From NCBI GenBank assembly GCA_964599375.1, contig CAZREW010000008.1, positions 67,832 through 131,831 of the forward strand: a DNA stretch of 64,000 bases, given 5' to 3'. A program made the translations under genes and the position numbers. This document shows, one piece after another, positions 25,591 to 33,614 of the stretch. This DNA is from JAUWCL01 sp964599375 (GTDB lineage Bacteria > Krumholzibacteriota > Krumholzibacteriia > Krumholzibacteriales > Krumholzibacteriaceae). Each line of letters starts with the position of its first letter. Position 1 is the first letter of the stretch. Below the pieces are notes generated by a model, which saw only the letters and a program-made list of their open reading frames with translations, was not told the DNA's origin and searched no databases.

Positions 25591-26631
25591 TTGGATCCCG
25601 CCGATTTCGCTTCAGGCAGGTCAGGCGACACGAGGATCCTCGTGACGAGGCTCCGCTACCTCGGCGACATCATCCTGACTACTCCCGTGATCGAAGCGCT
25701 GCACAGCTGCTTCCCCGGCGCGGAGATCTGGTACATGGCCGAACCGCCTTACGCGTCGATGCTGGAGAACAACCCTGGACTGGCGGGCGTGATCGAGGCG
25801 GGCAGGGGGATCCCGGCGATGCTTGGCACGGTCAAGAGGCTCAGGAGCCTTAAGTTCTCAGTGGCGATCGATCTCTTCTACAATCCACGTAGCGCCAACA
25901 TCCTCAGGCTGTCCGGGATCCCCGTACGGATCGGCGGCGGGCGCAAGTGGAGAAGGCGGCTCTACACCGACATATTCAAACCGGACAGAAGGATCCGAAG
26001 CGCTATAGAGCATCATCTCGCGGCGCTGGCTCCGCTGGGATGCGAGGCCCAGGTCAGCCCTCCACGCGTATACCTCACTGAAGCCGAACTGGAAGGGGGC
26101 AGGTCGGCCATCGCTTCTGTCCTCGGGGATCGGAGGCCGGGGAGGACCGTCGCCTTTCACGCTGGAGGGACGTGGCCGGCCAAGCGCTGGCCCGCGGGGT
26201 CATTCGCCTCGCTCTCGAACGCCGTGCTGGAAAGGTACGGAGCGCGTGCGCTGCTCGTTTCAGGTCCCGGCGAGGAGGAGATCTCGTCGAGTGTCGTCTC
26301 CGCTTCGGGAGGGTCGGCCCGTGCCCTTCCGGTGATGCCGATAAGGTACGCCGCAGCGACGATAGCCGCATGCGGCGCGCTCGTCTCGAACGACGGGGGC
26401 GTGATGCACACGGGCGTCGCTCTCGGAGTGCCTACTGTAGGTATTTTCGGGCCGACCGAGCCTGATATCTGGTTCCCCTACTCCGGCATGGGGCCGTACG
26501 AAGTGATCACGAGGAACGAGGATTGCGCCCCCTGCCATCTGCACGAGTGCGAAGATATGAAGTGTCTCGAGAACATCACCGTCGACGAAGTCACTGACGC
26601 TCTTGGCAGAGTAACGGGGTGGCCGGCATGA
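25591..26631 (+). CDS. ADP-heptose:LPS heptosyltransferase (GT9)
   Basis: 346 residues. Starts ILVTRLRYLGDIILTTPVIEAL, the classic WaaC/F/Q N-terminal motif; C-domain HAGGTWPAKRWPAGSFASL, VSNDGGVMHTGVALGVPTVGIFGPTEPD and the Cys set CAPCHLHECEDMKCLENITVDEV. TTG start at 25591 with GGGAGGG five bases upstream. One of four GT9 genes in the operon; which core heptose or sugar it transfers is not visible. Confidence 0.88.
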   Translation: MDPADFASGRSGDTRILVTRLRYLGDIILTTPVIEALHSCFPGAEIWYMAEPPYASMLENNPGLAGVIEAGRGIPAMLGTVKRLRSLKFSVAIDLFYNPRSANILRLSGIPVRIGGGRKWRRRLYTDIFKPDRRIRSAIEHHLAALAPLGCEAQVSPPRVYLTEAELEGGRSAIASVLGDRRPGRTVAFHAGGTWPAKRWPAGSFASLSNAVLERYGARALLVSGPGEEEISSSVVSASGGSARALPVMPIRYAAATIAACGALVSNDGGVMHTGVALGVPTVGIFGPTEPDIWFPYSGMGPYEVITRNEDCAPCHLHECEDMKCLENITVDEVTDALGRVTGWPA

Positions 26632-27707
26632 ATGAAGGAGCGGTAATAGACCTCAACGAGATCGAAGGGCTCGAGTCGATCCTGATAGTGCGGCTCTTCG
26701 CGCTTGGAGATATCGTCCTCACGCTTCCGCTCGCGGCCTGCTTGAGGAAAGCGTTCCCGCGAAGCTGGATCGGGTATCTCGTAAAGGAGAGATTCGCCGG
26801 AGCCCTGGCCGGAGACACCGGCATCGATGAGGTAATTGCCCTTCCTGACCGGCTGTCCGGGACGGTCGCCGCGGTGAGATCCATCAGGAGGCGAAGGATC
26901 GATGTCGCGGTCGACCTGCTCTCTTCTCCGAGAAGCGCCCTGCTGACGAGGTCATGCGGGGCCGGCCTGAGGATCGGGATGGATACCGGCAGGCGCAACG
27001 GCTTCTATCACACGGTGCTGCCCAGAGCCATATTCCGGGACGGCGAAAGAGTAAGGTGTTACACTCTGGATTCGAACCTCGAGCTCGGAAGGATGCTGGG
27101 GTTACCCGGGGAAGCAGGGGCATACGGGACGGACGAGGGTGACGAACCTTACGGATTCCCCGCGGCGGCGAAGGAGACCGGATGGGCCGATGATTTCGTG
27201 AGGTCGCTCGGAGATACTGGGAGCGGGCTCGCCGGGATCGTACCCGGTTCGACGTATCCGTCGAAGAGCTGGCCCGCGGACAGGTTCATAGACCTCTGCG
27301 CGAGGATCTCGGCCGAACTCGGCCTAAGGCCTGTTATAATGTGGGGGCCGGGTGAAGAGAGACTAGCCGCGGAGATAGCCGGAGCCGTCCCTGGCGCCGT
27401 AGCGGCTCCGCCGGCAGGTATAGCCCGGGCAGGCGCTCTAATCGGAAGGATGAGAGTGCTGGCAGGTATCGATTCCGGCCCGAAACATATCGCAGTGCTC
27501 CTTGGAGTGCCGACAGTGACCCTTTTCGGGCCTACGGATCCGCGTATATGGGATCCGATGAACGGACTGCACAGGGCGGTATGGAGGGGGCTCGGCTGCG
27601 CGCAGGGATGCAGGGAGAAGGAATGCAGCGATAACAGGTGCATGGATATGATAACAACGGACGAAGTCTTCGAGGAAGTACGGATGGCGATCGGGGGTGG
27701 AATATGA
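26628..27707 (+). CDS. Heptosyltransferase-family protein (GT9)
   Basis: 359 residues from ATG 26628, which overlaps the previous stop as ATGA (a GTG three codons upstream is possible). N-domain ILIVRLFALGDIVLTLPLAACL, C-domain GIVPGSTYPSKSWPADRFIDLC, VLAGIDSGPKHIAVLLGVPTVTLFGPTDPR and a Cys set CAQGCREKEC...CMDMITTDEV in which the usual CxPC is CAQGC. Likely core assembly in concert with the preceding GT9. Confidence 0.87.
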   Translation: MNEGAVIDLNEIEGLESILIVRLFALGDIVLTLPLAACLRKAFPRSWIGYLVKERFAGALAGDTGIDEVIALPDRLSGTVAAVRSIRRRRIDVAVDLLSSPRSALLTRSCGAGLRIGMDTGRRNGFYHTVLPRAIFRDGERVRCYTLDSNLELGRMLGLPGEAGAYGTDEGDEPYGFPAAAKETGWADDFVRSLGDTGSGLAGIVPGSTYPSKSWPADRFIDLCARISAELGLRPVIMWGPGEERLAAEIAGAVPGAVAAPPAGIARAGALIGRMRVLAGIDSGPKHIAVLLGVPTVTLFGPTDPRIWDPMNGLHRAVWRGLGCAQGCREKECSDNRCMDMITTDEVFEEVRMAIGGGI

Positions 27708-28480
27708 TCGCAAGGCCCGACCTGTCAAGGATATCTCTGATCGTGACAACGCTGAACGAGGAGGACAATCTGGGCAGGTGCCTCGAGAGCGCAAGGGGTG
27801 TGGGCGAGCTGATCGTCGTCGACTCGATGAGCACGGACACGACTCTGCGGATTGCGGGAGAATACGGAGCCCGGGTCTTCACCCGCGAGTTCGTGTCAAA
27901 CGCCGACCAGAAGAACTGGGCCATCGGCAAGGCCACTCTCGAATGGCTCCTGATCCTCGATGCCGACGAATACCTCTCTGGCCCGCTACGGGCGGAGATA
28001 GCGGAAAGGATCGTATCCGCGAGGGAGAACGGATTCTGGATATACCGCAGGAACGAGTTCCTCGGGAAGACTATACGTCACTGTGGATGGGACCGTGATA
28101 AGGTGGTGAGGCTTTTCCGCAGGGGCAGGGGAAGATATCCCGAGCGTGCCGTACACGAACGTCTCGAGCTTGATGGCGAGGCCGGGAGTCTTCGCGAAAG
28201 GCTCGACCACATTCCCTACAGGGACTTCGACGACTATATGGAAAGGATGAAGAACTACAGCCGCAGGGGGGCGCTCGAGCTTCGAAGGAAGGGGAAGCGC
28301 TGGTTGCCTGGGATCGTCCTCAGGCCTGCCTCTAGGTTCCTGAGGATGTATCTGATCCAGCTCGGGTTTCTCGACGGGAGCGCCGGACTGGTCCTGTGCT
28401 CTCTTGCCGCCGCCAGCGTTTTCTTCAAGTATGCCTGGCTCAGGGAACTTTCCCGCGGAGGCACGGAGGAAGGCCGATGA
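27704..28480 (+). CDS. GT2 glycosyltransferase, WaaE/KdtX-like
   Basis: 258 residues from ATG 27704 (ATGA overlap with the previous stop). GT-A fold: ISLIVTTLNEEDNLGRCLES, VVDSMSTDTTLRIA, QKNWAIGKATLEWLLILDADEYLS with the DAD metal motif, and the DKVVRLFRRGRGRYPERAVHERL segment typical of WaaE/KdtX-like LPS core beta-glucosyltransferases. A hydrophobic C-terminal stretch (GFLDGSAGLVLCSLAAASVFF) suggests membrane association. Confidence 0.87.
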   Translation: MIARPDLSRISLIVTTLNEEDNLGRCLESARGVGELIVVDSMSTDTTLRIAGEYGARVFTREFVSNADQKNWAIGKATLEWLLILDADEYLSGPLRAEIAERIVSARENGFWIYRRNEFLGKTIRHCGWDRDKVVRLFRRGRGRYPERAVHERLELDGEAGSLRERLDHIPYRDFDDYMERMKNYSRRGALELRRKGKRWLPGIVLRPASRFLRMYLIQLGFLDGSAGLVLCSLAAASVFFKYAWLRELSRGGTEEGR

Positions 28481-29562
28481 GCGGACCACCGGAAGGGATC
28501 CTGTTTTTTGGCGGTTACGATCCGGACTACCCGAGGAATGCGATCATACGCAAAGGTCTCGAGAGTCTCGGGGTCAGGGTCCTCCAGTGCCGCGCGGACG
28601 GTATGAAGAAGTCCGTGTTCCGCTATCCGGTCCTGCTTGCCAGGTTTCTGACCACCCGGAAGGGACGCTCGGCGCCCATTTTCGTGCCTGACTTCAGGCA
28701 CAAGGATGTTCCGCTCGCGTGGCTGCTATCACGTTTTCCCCGCAGGAGGCTGATATTCGATCCTCTCGTCTCGCGATACGAGACCAGGGTGCTCGACCGG
28801 GGGGATGCAGAGGAAGGTTCGGCTCAGGCCAGGCACAACTGGAATATAGACAGAGTCACGATGAGGATGGCCGACATGGTTCTGGCCGACACGGAGTCTC
28901 ACGCGGCGTTCTATGTCAGGGAGTTCGACGCCGCGGCGGAGAAAGTGAAGACTCTCTATCTCGGCTACGACGATTCGGTCTTCGGGAAGCTGCCGGAACG
29001 CGGTCGCGACGGTCTCTTCAACGTACTCTTCTACGGCTCCTTTCTTCCCCTGCACGGCACCGACGTGATAGTGGAAGCGGCCAGGCTTCTCGACGAGGGG
29101 TTCAGGTTCCGGATCGTCGGGACCGGGCAGACTATGGAGGAATTCCGGCGGAAAGCGGAGAAGATCGAGGGCGGCAGGCTCGAGCTGTCCGGCAATGTGC
29201 CGGAGCGAGACCTCCCCGGGCTAATCGCCGAAGCGGACGCCGTCCTTGGCGTTTTCGGCACCACTCCAAAGACGGCGATGGTGATCCCCAACAAGGTATA
29301 CCAGGCGATGGCATGCGGACGCCCGGTCGTCACTGCCGATACACCTGCTGTCAGGGAGATCTTCGTCCCGGGAGAGCACCTACTGTGTGTGCCTCCCGGA
29401 GACGCGATACTTCTGGCGGGGGAACTGAAGCGGCTCAGGGACGATGGGAGTTTCGCCGCGACGTTGGCGGCAAAGGGAGGCAGGCTGGTCAGGGAGCAGT
29501 ACAACCCGGCAAAAGTAGCCGGCAGGCTACTCGCGCTTCTCGGAGCGGAGGATCGCGCGTGA
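28477..29562 (+). CDS. Glycosyltransferase family 4 protein
   Basis: 361 residues from ATG 28477 (ATGA overlap). N-domain GILFFGGYDPDYPRNAIIRKGL, donor domain FNVLFYGSFLPLHGTDVIVEAARLL, FRIVGTG, EADAVLGVFGTTPKTAMVIPNKVYQAMACGRPVVTADTPAV, LLCVPPGD. The segment from 'IPNKVYQAMA' is typical of GT4 enzymes of core and O-antigen loci. Specificity unknown. Confidence 0.87.
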   Translation: MSGPPEGILFFGGYDPDYPRNAIIRKGLESLGVRVLQCRADGMKKSVFRYPVLLARFLTTRKGRSAPIFVPDFRHKDVPLAWLLSRFPRRRLIFDPLVSRYETRVLDRGDAEEGSAQARHNWNIDRVTMRMADMVLADTESHAAFYVREFDAAAEKVKTLYLGYDDSVFGKLPERGRDGLFNVLFYGSFLPLHGTDVIVEAARLLDEGFRFRIVGTGQTMEEFRRKAEKIEGGRLELSGNVPERDLPGLIAEADAVLGVFGTTPKTAMVIPNKVYQAMACGRPVVTADTPAVREIFVPGEHLLCVPPGDAILLAGELKRLRDDGSFAATLAAKGGRLVREQYNPAKVAGRLLALLGAEDRA

Positions 29563-30641
29563 GAGTGCTTCTTGTCAACAGCTCTCCGACGATGCGCGGC
29601 GGAGAGAGTCAGACACTCGAACTCGGGCTGCGCCTGCGCGAACGCGGGATCGAGACGGCATTCGCGGTAAGGGCAGGTTCCGAGCTGGCGGACGCGCTGC
29701 CGGAGGACGCGGATTCGGTCAAAGCCAGGTTCGAGACCCCGCCCTTCATAACGCCTTTTCGTCTCAGAAGATTCATCATACTATGGAAACCCGATATCGT
29801 TCATGCACAGACATCGAAGGCTCACACGCATGCGATTTTCTCGTGCGCCGGCCTGGCCCCCCTCGTAGTGAGCAGAAGGACCGCCTTTGGCGCAGGAGCG
29901 GGCCCGGTCTCGAGACTCAAGTACGGAAGAGCAGTCGCGCATTACATCCCGATATCACATGCGGCAGCCCTGAGCCTGAGGTCGAGAGGAGTGCCCGAAG
30001 AGAAGATGACGATCGTCCACAGCGGCGTAGATATATCGAGGTTCAGGTCATCGGCCAGAGACCCGGAAATGATAAAGAGGCTCGGCGGGGGGCGGGGCAG
30101 CATACTGGCCGGCACGGTGGCCGCCTTCGAGAAGGAAAAGGGGCACGGGGTCCTGCTGGATGCCGCGGCGATACTCAAGGAGAGAGGCGCGAGGCTGCGT
30201 TATGTCCTGGCAGGGAGTGGGAGGATGGAGGACACGATAGTCGCCGGGGCCTCGAAAAGAGGGATCGACATCGGCATATTCCGCACAGGCAGCGATCTTC
30301 CACTGGAATCATTTCTCAAGGCGCTCGACATCTATGTCCTCCCTTCGATCGAAGAAGGCCTTTCAACAGGTCTGATCGCCGCTATGGCATCGGGCCTTCC
30401 ATGTGTAGCCAGCCGGACCGGAGGGATCCCCGAGGTCACGGGCGGGGACGCGGCACTCCTCTTCGAACCAGGCGATCCGGAAGGACTGGCCGATGCGCTC
30501 GAGAAGCTTTCAGGAGATGTGACCCTCAGAGAGGGATATTCCGCCCGGGCATCGGAAAGGGCCGGCATGTTTGACGCGGGGAGGATGGCGGACGAGACGA
30601 TCACGGTCTACGAAAAGGTGCTTGGCGGACGAAGAATGTGA
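29559..30641 (+). CDS. Glycosyltransferase family 4 protein
   Basis: 360 residues from GTG 29559 (GTGA overlap with the previous stop); the frame is open for 840 bases upstream but only as an antisense-free shadow of the previous gene. N-domain VLLVNSSPTMRGGESQTLELG, PDIVHAQTSKAHTHAI, hinge PISHAAALSLRSRGVPEEKMTIVHSGVDISRF, donor domain FEKEKGHGVLLDAAAIL, LPSIEEGLSTGLIAAMASGLPCVASRTGGIPEVTGG. Last gene of the LPS-core operon that begins at hsp20/lon. Confidence 0.88.
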   Translation: MRVLLVNSSPTMRGGESQTLELGLRLRERGIETAFAVRAGSELADALPEDADSVKARFETPPFITPFRLRRFIILWKPDIVHAQTSKAHTHAIFSCAGLAPLVVSRRTAFGAGAGPVSRLKYGRAVAHYIPISHAAALSLRSRGVPEEKMTIVHSGVDISRFRSSARDPEMIKRLGGGRGSILAGTVAAFEKEKGHGVLLDAAAILKERGARLRYVLAGSGRMEDTIVAGASKRGIDIGIFRTGSDLPLESFLKALDIYVLPSIEEGLSTGLIAAMASGLPCVASRTGGIPEVTGGDAALLFEPGDPEGLADALEKLSGDVTLREGYSARASERAGMFDAGRMADETITVYEKVLGGRRM

Positions 30642-30751
30642 TTTCGAGCACAGCAATTGCAGTAATATCCGACTAGCCGTAGTCCCTGCGATCGGCCCGC
30701 GGGTCGCATGAAGCTATAAGACATGTGACGGCAACATATTAGGAGAATGAT

Positions 30752-31639
30752 ATGAGAAGATTGAAATATATGGGAAAGCTTCCGGCCATCCTCCTTCTGA
30801 CACTTTGTGTCCTGGTTTCAGGTCGGTTTCAGCATCAGGCCGATGCACAGGAGCCCGCCCATGTCGTGACCAGGAGCGGCCCGGACCACGGGTACGAGAT
30901 GATCGAGGGATTCGACCTGGTCCATCCCGCTGCCGACATGGTCCCCTTCGGTGAGGGCGAGTATCTCCTTTTCGCGATCCAGTACGGACTGATATACGCG
31001 GGGGACGCGACACTCGAGGTCCGCAGCGACGCCGAACTGAACGGCCGCCGGGCGTACCATCTTGTATCGGTCGCGAGGACGAACAAGACCTTCGATATGG
31101 TATACAAGGTCAGGGACAGGCATGAATCCTACATGGACATGGAATATCTCTATTCCCTGAGGTTCGAGAAGCACCTCAGGGAAGGCCGTTTCAGAAGAGA
31201 CAAGGTGGTTGATTTCGACCAGACGAGCCATGTCGCCATATACCCCGACAACCAGGTCGGCATACCGCCTAACACGCAGGATTTCATCTCCGCGCTCTAT
31301 TATGTCAGGACGATCCCTCTCGAGCCCGGACAGGCGGTATGGATGCCGAACCACTCCGACGGGAAGAACTATCCGATATTCGTGAAGGCCCTGCGCAGGG
31401 AGCGTGTCGAGGTGCAGGCCGGCACCTTCGACTGCATCGTCATCGAGCCGGTCCTTGAGACGAGCGCGATATTCGAGAATACGGGGAAGTTGACAATATG
31501 GCTCACCGATGATAACTTCCGCATGCCTGTGCTTATGCGCTCGAAGGTCGTCGTCGGCTCCTTTGAGGCGGTCCTGAAGGAGTTCACACTGGCTCCAGGC
31601 GCGCCGCGCTTACTCGAAACGGAAGGATCATCCCCCTGA
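30752..31639 (+). CDS. DUF3108 secreted protein
   Basis: 295 residues with an N-terminal signal peptide (hydrophobic LPAILLLTLCVLVSG). The DUF3108 pattern is present: PFGEGEYLLFAIQYGLIYAGDATLEV, the paired basic-aromatic strands (YSLRFEKHLREGRF), DFISALYYVRTIPLEPGQ and the closing WLTDDNFRMPVLMRSKVVVGSFEAVL. Probably periplasmic, beta-rich; role unknown. AGGAGA precedes ATG 30752. The 110-base gap upstream shows a TGCGA...TCGCA inverted repeat but no convincing promoter. Confidence 0.85.
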   Translation: MRRLKYMGKLPAILLLTLCVLVSGRFQHQADAQEPAHVVTRSGPDHGYEMIEGFDLVHPAADMVPFGEGEYLLFAIQYGLIYAGDATLEVRSDAELNGRRAYHLVSVARTNKTFDMVYKVRDRHESYMDMEYLYSLRFEKHLREGRFRRDKVVDFDQTSHVAIYPDNQVGIPPNTQDFISALYYVRTIPLEPGQAVWMPNHSDGKNYPIFVKALRRERVEVQAGTFDCIVIEPVLETSAIFENTGKLTIWLTDDNFRMPVLMRSKVVVGSFEAVLKEFTLAPGAPRLLETEGSSP

Positions 31640-32586
31640 TGGGAAGCGGATACGAAGAGATCGATCTCGGCAGGGTCAGGACATCGCCTGTCTCGGACCG
31701 TGAGAGCAAGGTAACGGTCGACATGATCGGAAAGCCGGTCAAGGGAGGCAAGGCCTTCAGGAAATGGCTCGATTCGCTGCCCGACCAGCTTGCCGTCGCC
31801 AGGCTCCGCAGGCTGGTCCTCGCCATGCGCAGGGCAAGGTCGGCAAGGGGACGCGAACTGATCTGGATGTCCGGCGCCCACGTCATCAAATGCGGCCTGT
31901 CCCCCTACCTGGCAGATCTCATGAAGAAGGGGTATATCACCGCGCTCGCCCTCAACGGCGCTGGGATCATCCATGACCTAGAGCTGGCCTTCTTCGGAAA
32001 GACATCAGAGGACGTTCCCTCGCAGCTCGAGAAGGGCGATTTCGGGTTCGCGGAGGAGACCGCCGCGCTCCTCTTCGAAGCTGTCGATACCGGCGCCGCG
32101 GAGGGCCTCGGACTGGGAGAGGCCGTAGGAAGGTCGATCCTCTCAAGTGACGCCCCTCACCGGGATATCAGCATCACGGCGAGGGCGGTGCGGGAGAAGG
32201 TGCCGGTGACGGTCCACGTGGCTGTCGGAACTGATATCGTAGTGCAGCACCCCGGGTTCGACGGTTCGCTCTGGGGAGAGATGTCAGCGAGGGACTTCAG
32301 GATCTTCGCCGCCAGGGTGATGGCTCTTGGCGAGAACGGGGGCGTAATCGTAAATGCCGGGTCAGCGGTGATACTGCCCGAGGTCTTTCTGAAGGCGCTC
32401 AGCGTGGCGAGAAACCTCGGAGCCGGGTTCGAAGGGATAACCGCCTGCAATCTCGATATGACGGGACATTACCGTCCAGGCGAGAACGTCCTGTCGAGGC
32501 CGACCGCCTTCGGTGGGGAGGCGATCTCGCTTACGGGACACCACGAGATCATGATCCCGCTGATATATTCCGCCCTTCTCTCATGA
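31639..32586 (+). CDS. Deoxyhypusine-synthase-like protein
   Basis: 315 residues, no signal. The segment WMSGAHVIKCGLSPYLADLM followed by ALALNGAGIIHDLELAFFG and later the GEAISLTGHHEIM end resembles a bacterial family distantly related to deoxyhypusine synthase (NAD-binding Rossmann-like fold). The catalytic lysine region of true deoxyhypusine synthase could not be placed with confidence, and bacteria lack eIF5A, so the substrate is unknown. Overlaps the DUF3108 stop as TGATG, implying coupled translation. Confidence 0.5.
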   Translation: MGSGYEEIDLGRVRTSPVSDRESKVTVDMIGKPVKGGKAFRKWLDSLPDQLAVARLRRLVLAMRRARSARGRELIWMSGAHVIKCGLSPYLADLMKKGYITALALNGAGIIHDLELAFFGKTSEDVPSQLEKGDFGFAEETAALLFEAVDTGAAEGLGLGEAVGRSILSSDAPHRDISITARAVREKVPVTVHVAVGTDIVVQHPGFDGSLWGEMSARDFRIFAARVMALGENGGVIVNAGSAVILPEVFLKALSVARNLGAGFEGITACNLDMTGHYRPGENVLSRPTAFGGEAISLTGHHEIMIPLIYSALLS

Positions 32587-32613
32587 CCGAGCCCCGGGCC
32601 CGAAACATACCTG

Positions 32614-32643
32614 TTGACATCCTGTGATGTTTCGTGATAGTAT
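32614..32643 (+). promoter_or_regulatory. Sigma70-type promoter of exopolysaccharide operon
   Basis: TTGACA (32614-32619, perfect) and TAGTAT (32638-32643) with 18-base spacing. Transcription would begin near 32650, leaving about 148 bases of leader before the sugar transferase start. Confidence 0.75.
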
Positions 32644-32649
32644 ATGAAT

Positions 32650-32788
32650 CGTACAGGAGGTGTACTCAGAGAATTCTGCTACAGGTATTTGCTTCAGCTT
32701 TGGCAACACGATTGACGTGAAGTGAGTTTCTGCAGCAGCTTTTTTATGTGCCGGAACCCGGGCTGAAGCTTCAGACCCGGGTTTTTTT
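32650..32788 (+). promoter_or_regulatory. Structured leader RNA, candidate attenuator/riboswitch
   Basis: Between the promoter and the sugar transferase gene the leader can form nested stems: CTGCTACAG (32676-32684) with CTGCAGCAG (32730-32738, one mismatch), inside it GCTTCA (32691-32696) with TGAAGT-region bases 32718-32723, and a small CACG/CGTG hairpin (32707-32719). GCTTCAGC at 32691-32698 is also perfectly complementary to GCTGAAGC at 32762-32769, the left arm of the terminator, and is a copy of the terminator's own right-arm GCTTCAG (32768-32774). This is the layout of a strand-exchange attenuator. No known riboswitch class was recognised (no GEMM-type core). An independent small RNA ending at the terminator is the alternative. 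Confidence 0.5.
32755..32788 (+). terminator. Intrinsic terminator directly upstream of sugar transferase SD
   Basis: Stem AACCCGGG (32755-32762) with CCCGGGTT (32776-32783), extended by CTGA/TCAG around an AGCT loop with one bulged A, then a run of seven T (32782-32788). The ribosome-binding site GGAGGAG begins at the very next base (32789) and ATG is at 32798, so the terminator sits inside the operon leader rather than after a gene. Confidence 0.85.
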
Positions 32789-32797
32789 GGAGGAGCA

Positions 32798-33493
32798 ATG
32801 ACTGGGTACCCCGAACTGAAAGAGCTCATCATAGAGCCCGCGGGCTCCATGGTCGAAGATCACACCGACTTCCCGGCAACTGAGAGAAGATGGACTTTCG
32901 ATGTCCTGAAGCGATTCACCGACATTGCGGTCGCATCGATGATACTGCTACTGTTCCTTCCGGTCATCCCCGTAATAGTGCTGCTTATCAAGCTCGACTC
33001 TCCCGGCCCCGTCCTTTTCAGGCAGAAAAGAGTAGGCAGGGACGGGCGGGAGTTTGATTTTTTCAAGTTCCGCTCGATGCACGTGGGGGCGGAGAACGTC
33101 ATAGCGTCTCTTCGGCCTCTCAGTGGCGTTGACGGGCCCGTTTTCAAGCTGAAGGAGGACCCGAGGATCACGGGCACGGGCAGGTTCCTCAGGCGATCGA
33201 GCCTCGATGAACTCCCCCAGCTCCTCAATGTGCTCAAGGGCGACATGAGTATAGTAGGCCCGCGTCCCAATCTCCCATCTGAGGTCTCACAATACCTTCC
33301 CTGGCAGAGAAGGCGATTGGATGTAACTCCTGGCATCACATGCTATTGGCAGATCGCAGGCAGGAGCCACATCGGATTCCAGGAATGGATGAGACTTGAT
33401 CTTGAATATATCCGCAGCCGAAGCCTCGTGACTGACATCAAGATCATGCTCAAGACCATCCCTGCCGTAATAGCCAGGAAAGGGGCCTATTGA
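32798..33493 (+). CDS. Priming sugar-phosphate transferase (WcaJ/EpsE type)
   Basis: 231 residues of the bacterial sugar transferase family, which attaches the first sugar-1-phosphate to undecaprenyl phosphate. One N-terminal membrane helix (about 45-65, IAVASMILLLFLPVIPVIVL), then the conserved core: SPGPVLFRQKRVGRDGREFDFFKFRSM, DPRITGTGRFLRRSSLDELPQLLNVLKGDMSIVGPRP, and DVTPGITCYWQIAGRSHIGF. The short N-terminus (no CoA-binding-like domain or extra helices) marks it as a minimal enzyme. First gene of the exopolysaccharide operon, after the attenuator-like leader. Confidence 0.92.
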   Translation: MTGYPELKELIIEPAGSMVEDHTDFPATERRWTFDVLKRFTDIAVASMILLLFLPVIPVIVLLIKLDSPGPVLFRQKRVGRDGREFDFFKFRSMHVGAENVIASLRPLSGVDGPVFKLKEDPRITGTGRFLRRSSLDELPQLLNVLKGDMSIVGPRPNLPSEVSQYLPWQRRRLDVTPGITCYWQIAGRSHIGFQEWMRLDLEYIRSRSLVTDIKIMLKTIPAVIARKGAY

Positions 33494-33528
33494 TCCTGGT
33501 CTGGCATCATTCTTGCCCTAAAACATGT

Positions 33529-33571
33529 TTGACATATTGCATCTAAGAGGTTAACTTCTCGCCGGTTAACC
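33529..33571 (+). promoter_or_regulatory. Candidate internal promoter with GGTTAAC repeats
   Basis: TTGACA (33529-33534) is followed after 17 bases by TAACTT, a poor -10. Overlapping it are two copies of GGTTAAC, at 33549-33555 and 33564-33570 (the second extends to the palindrome GGTTAACC), 15 bases apart, which could be an operator. CGCCGG (33560-33565) and CCGGCG (33585-33590) could form a hairpin in the leader of the export gene. Confidence 0.35.
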
Positions 33572-33614
33572 TGTTTTCAGGGCTCCGGCGGTGACCTGCA
33601 CAAAGGTCGATACG

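Noticed and set aside
28719..29558. Extension of the GT4 protein at 29559 to a 640-residue protein
   Set aside because: The extra 280 residues are an Arg/Gly/Ser-rich shadow of the preceding GT4 gene read in another frame; GTG 29559 overlaps the previous stop as GTGA.
32644..32715. Possible 23-residue leader peptide starting ATG at 32644 upstream of the attenuator
   Set aside because: The ATG immediately follows the -10 box and would precede the expected transcription start, so it is unlikely to be transcribed.
32660..32725. GTG frame of 21 residues inside the leader
   Set aside because: Its GTG lies within the AGGAGG itself, with no spacing to a ribosome site.
32614..32797. Cyclic di-GMP (GEMM) riboswitch upstream of the exopolysaccharide operon
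   Set aside because: The conserved GEMM core sequences are not present; the structure described is of another kind.
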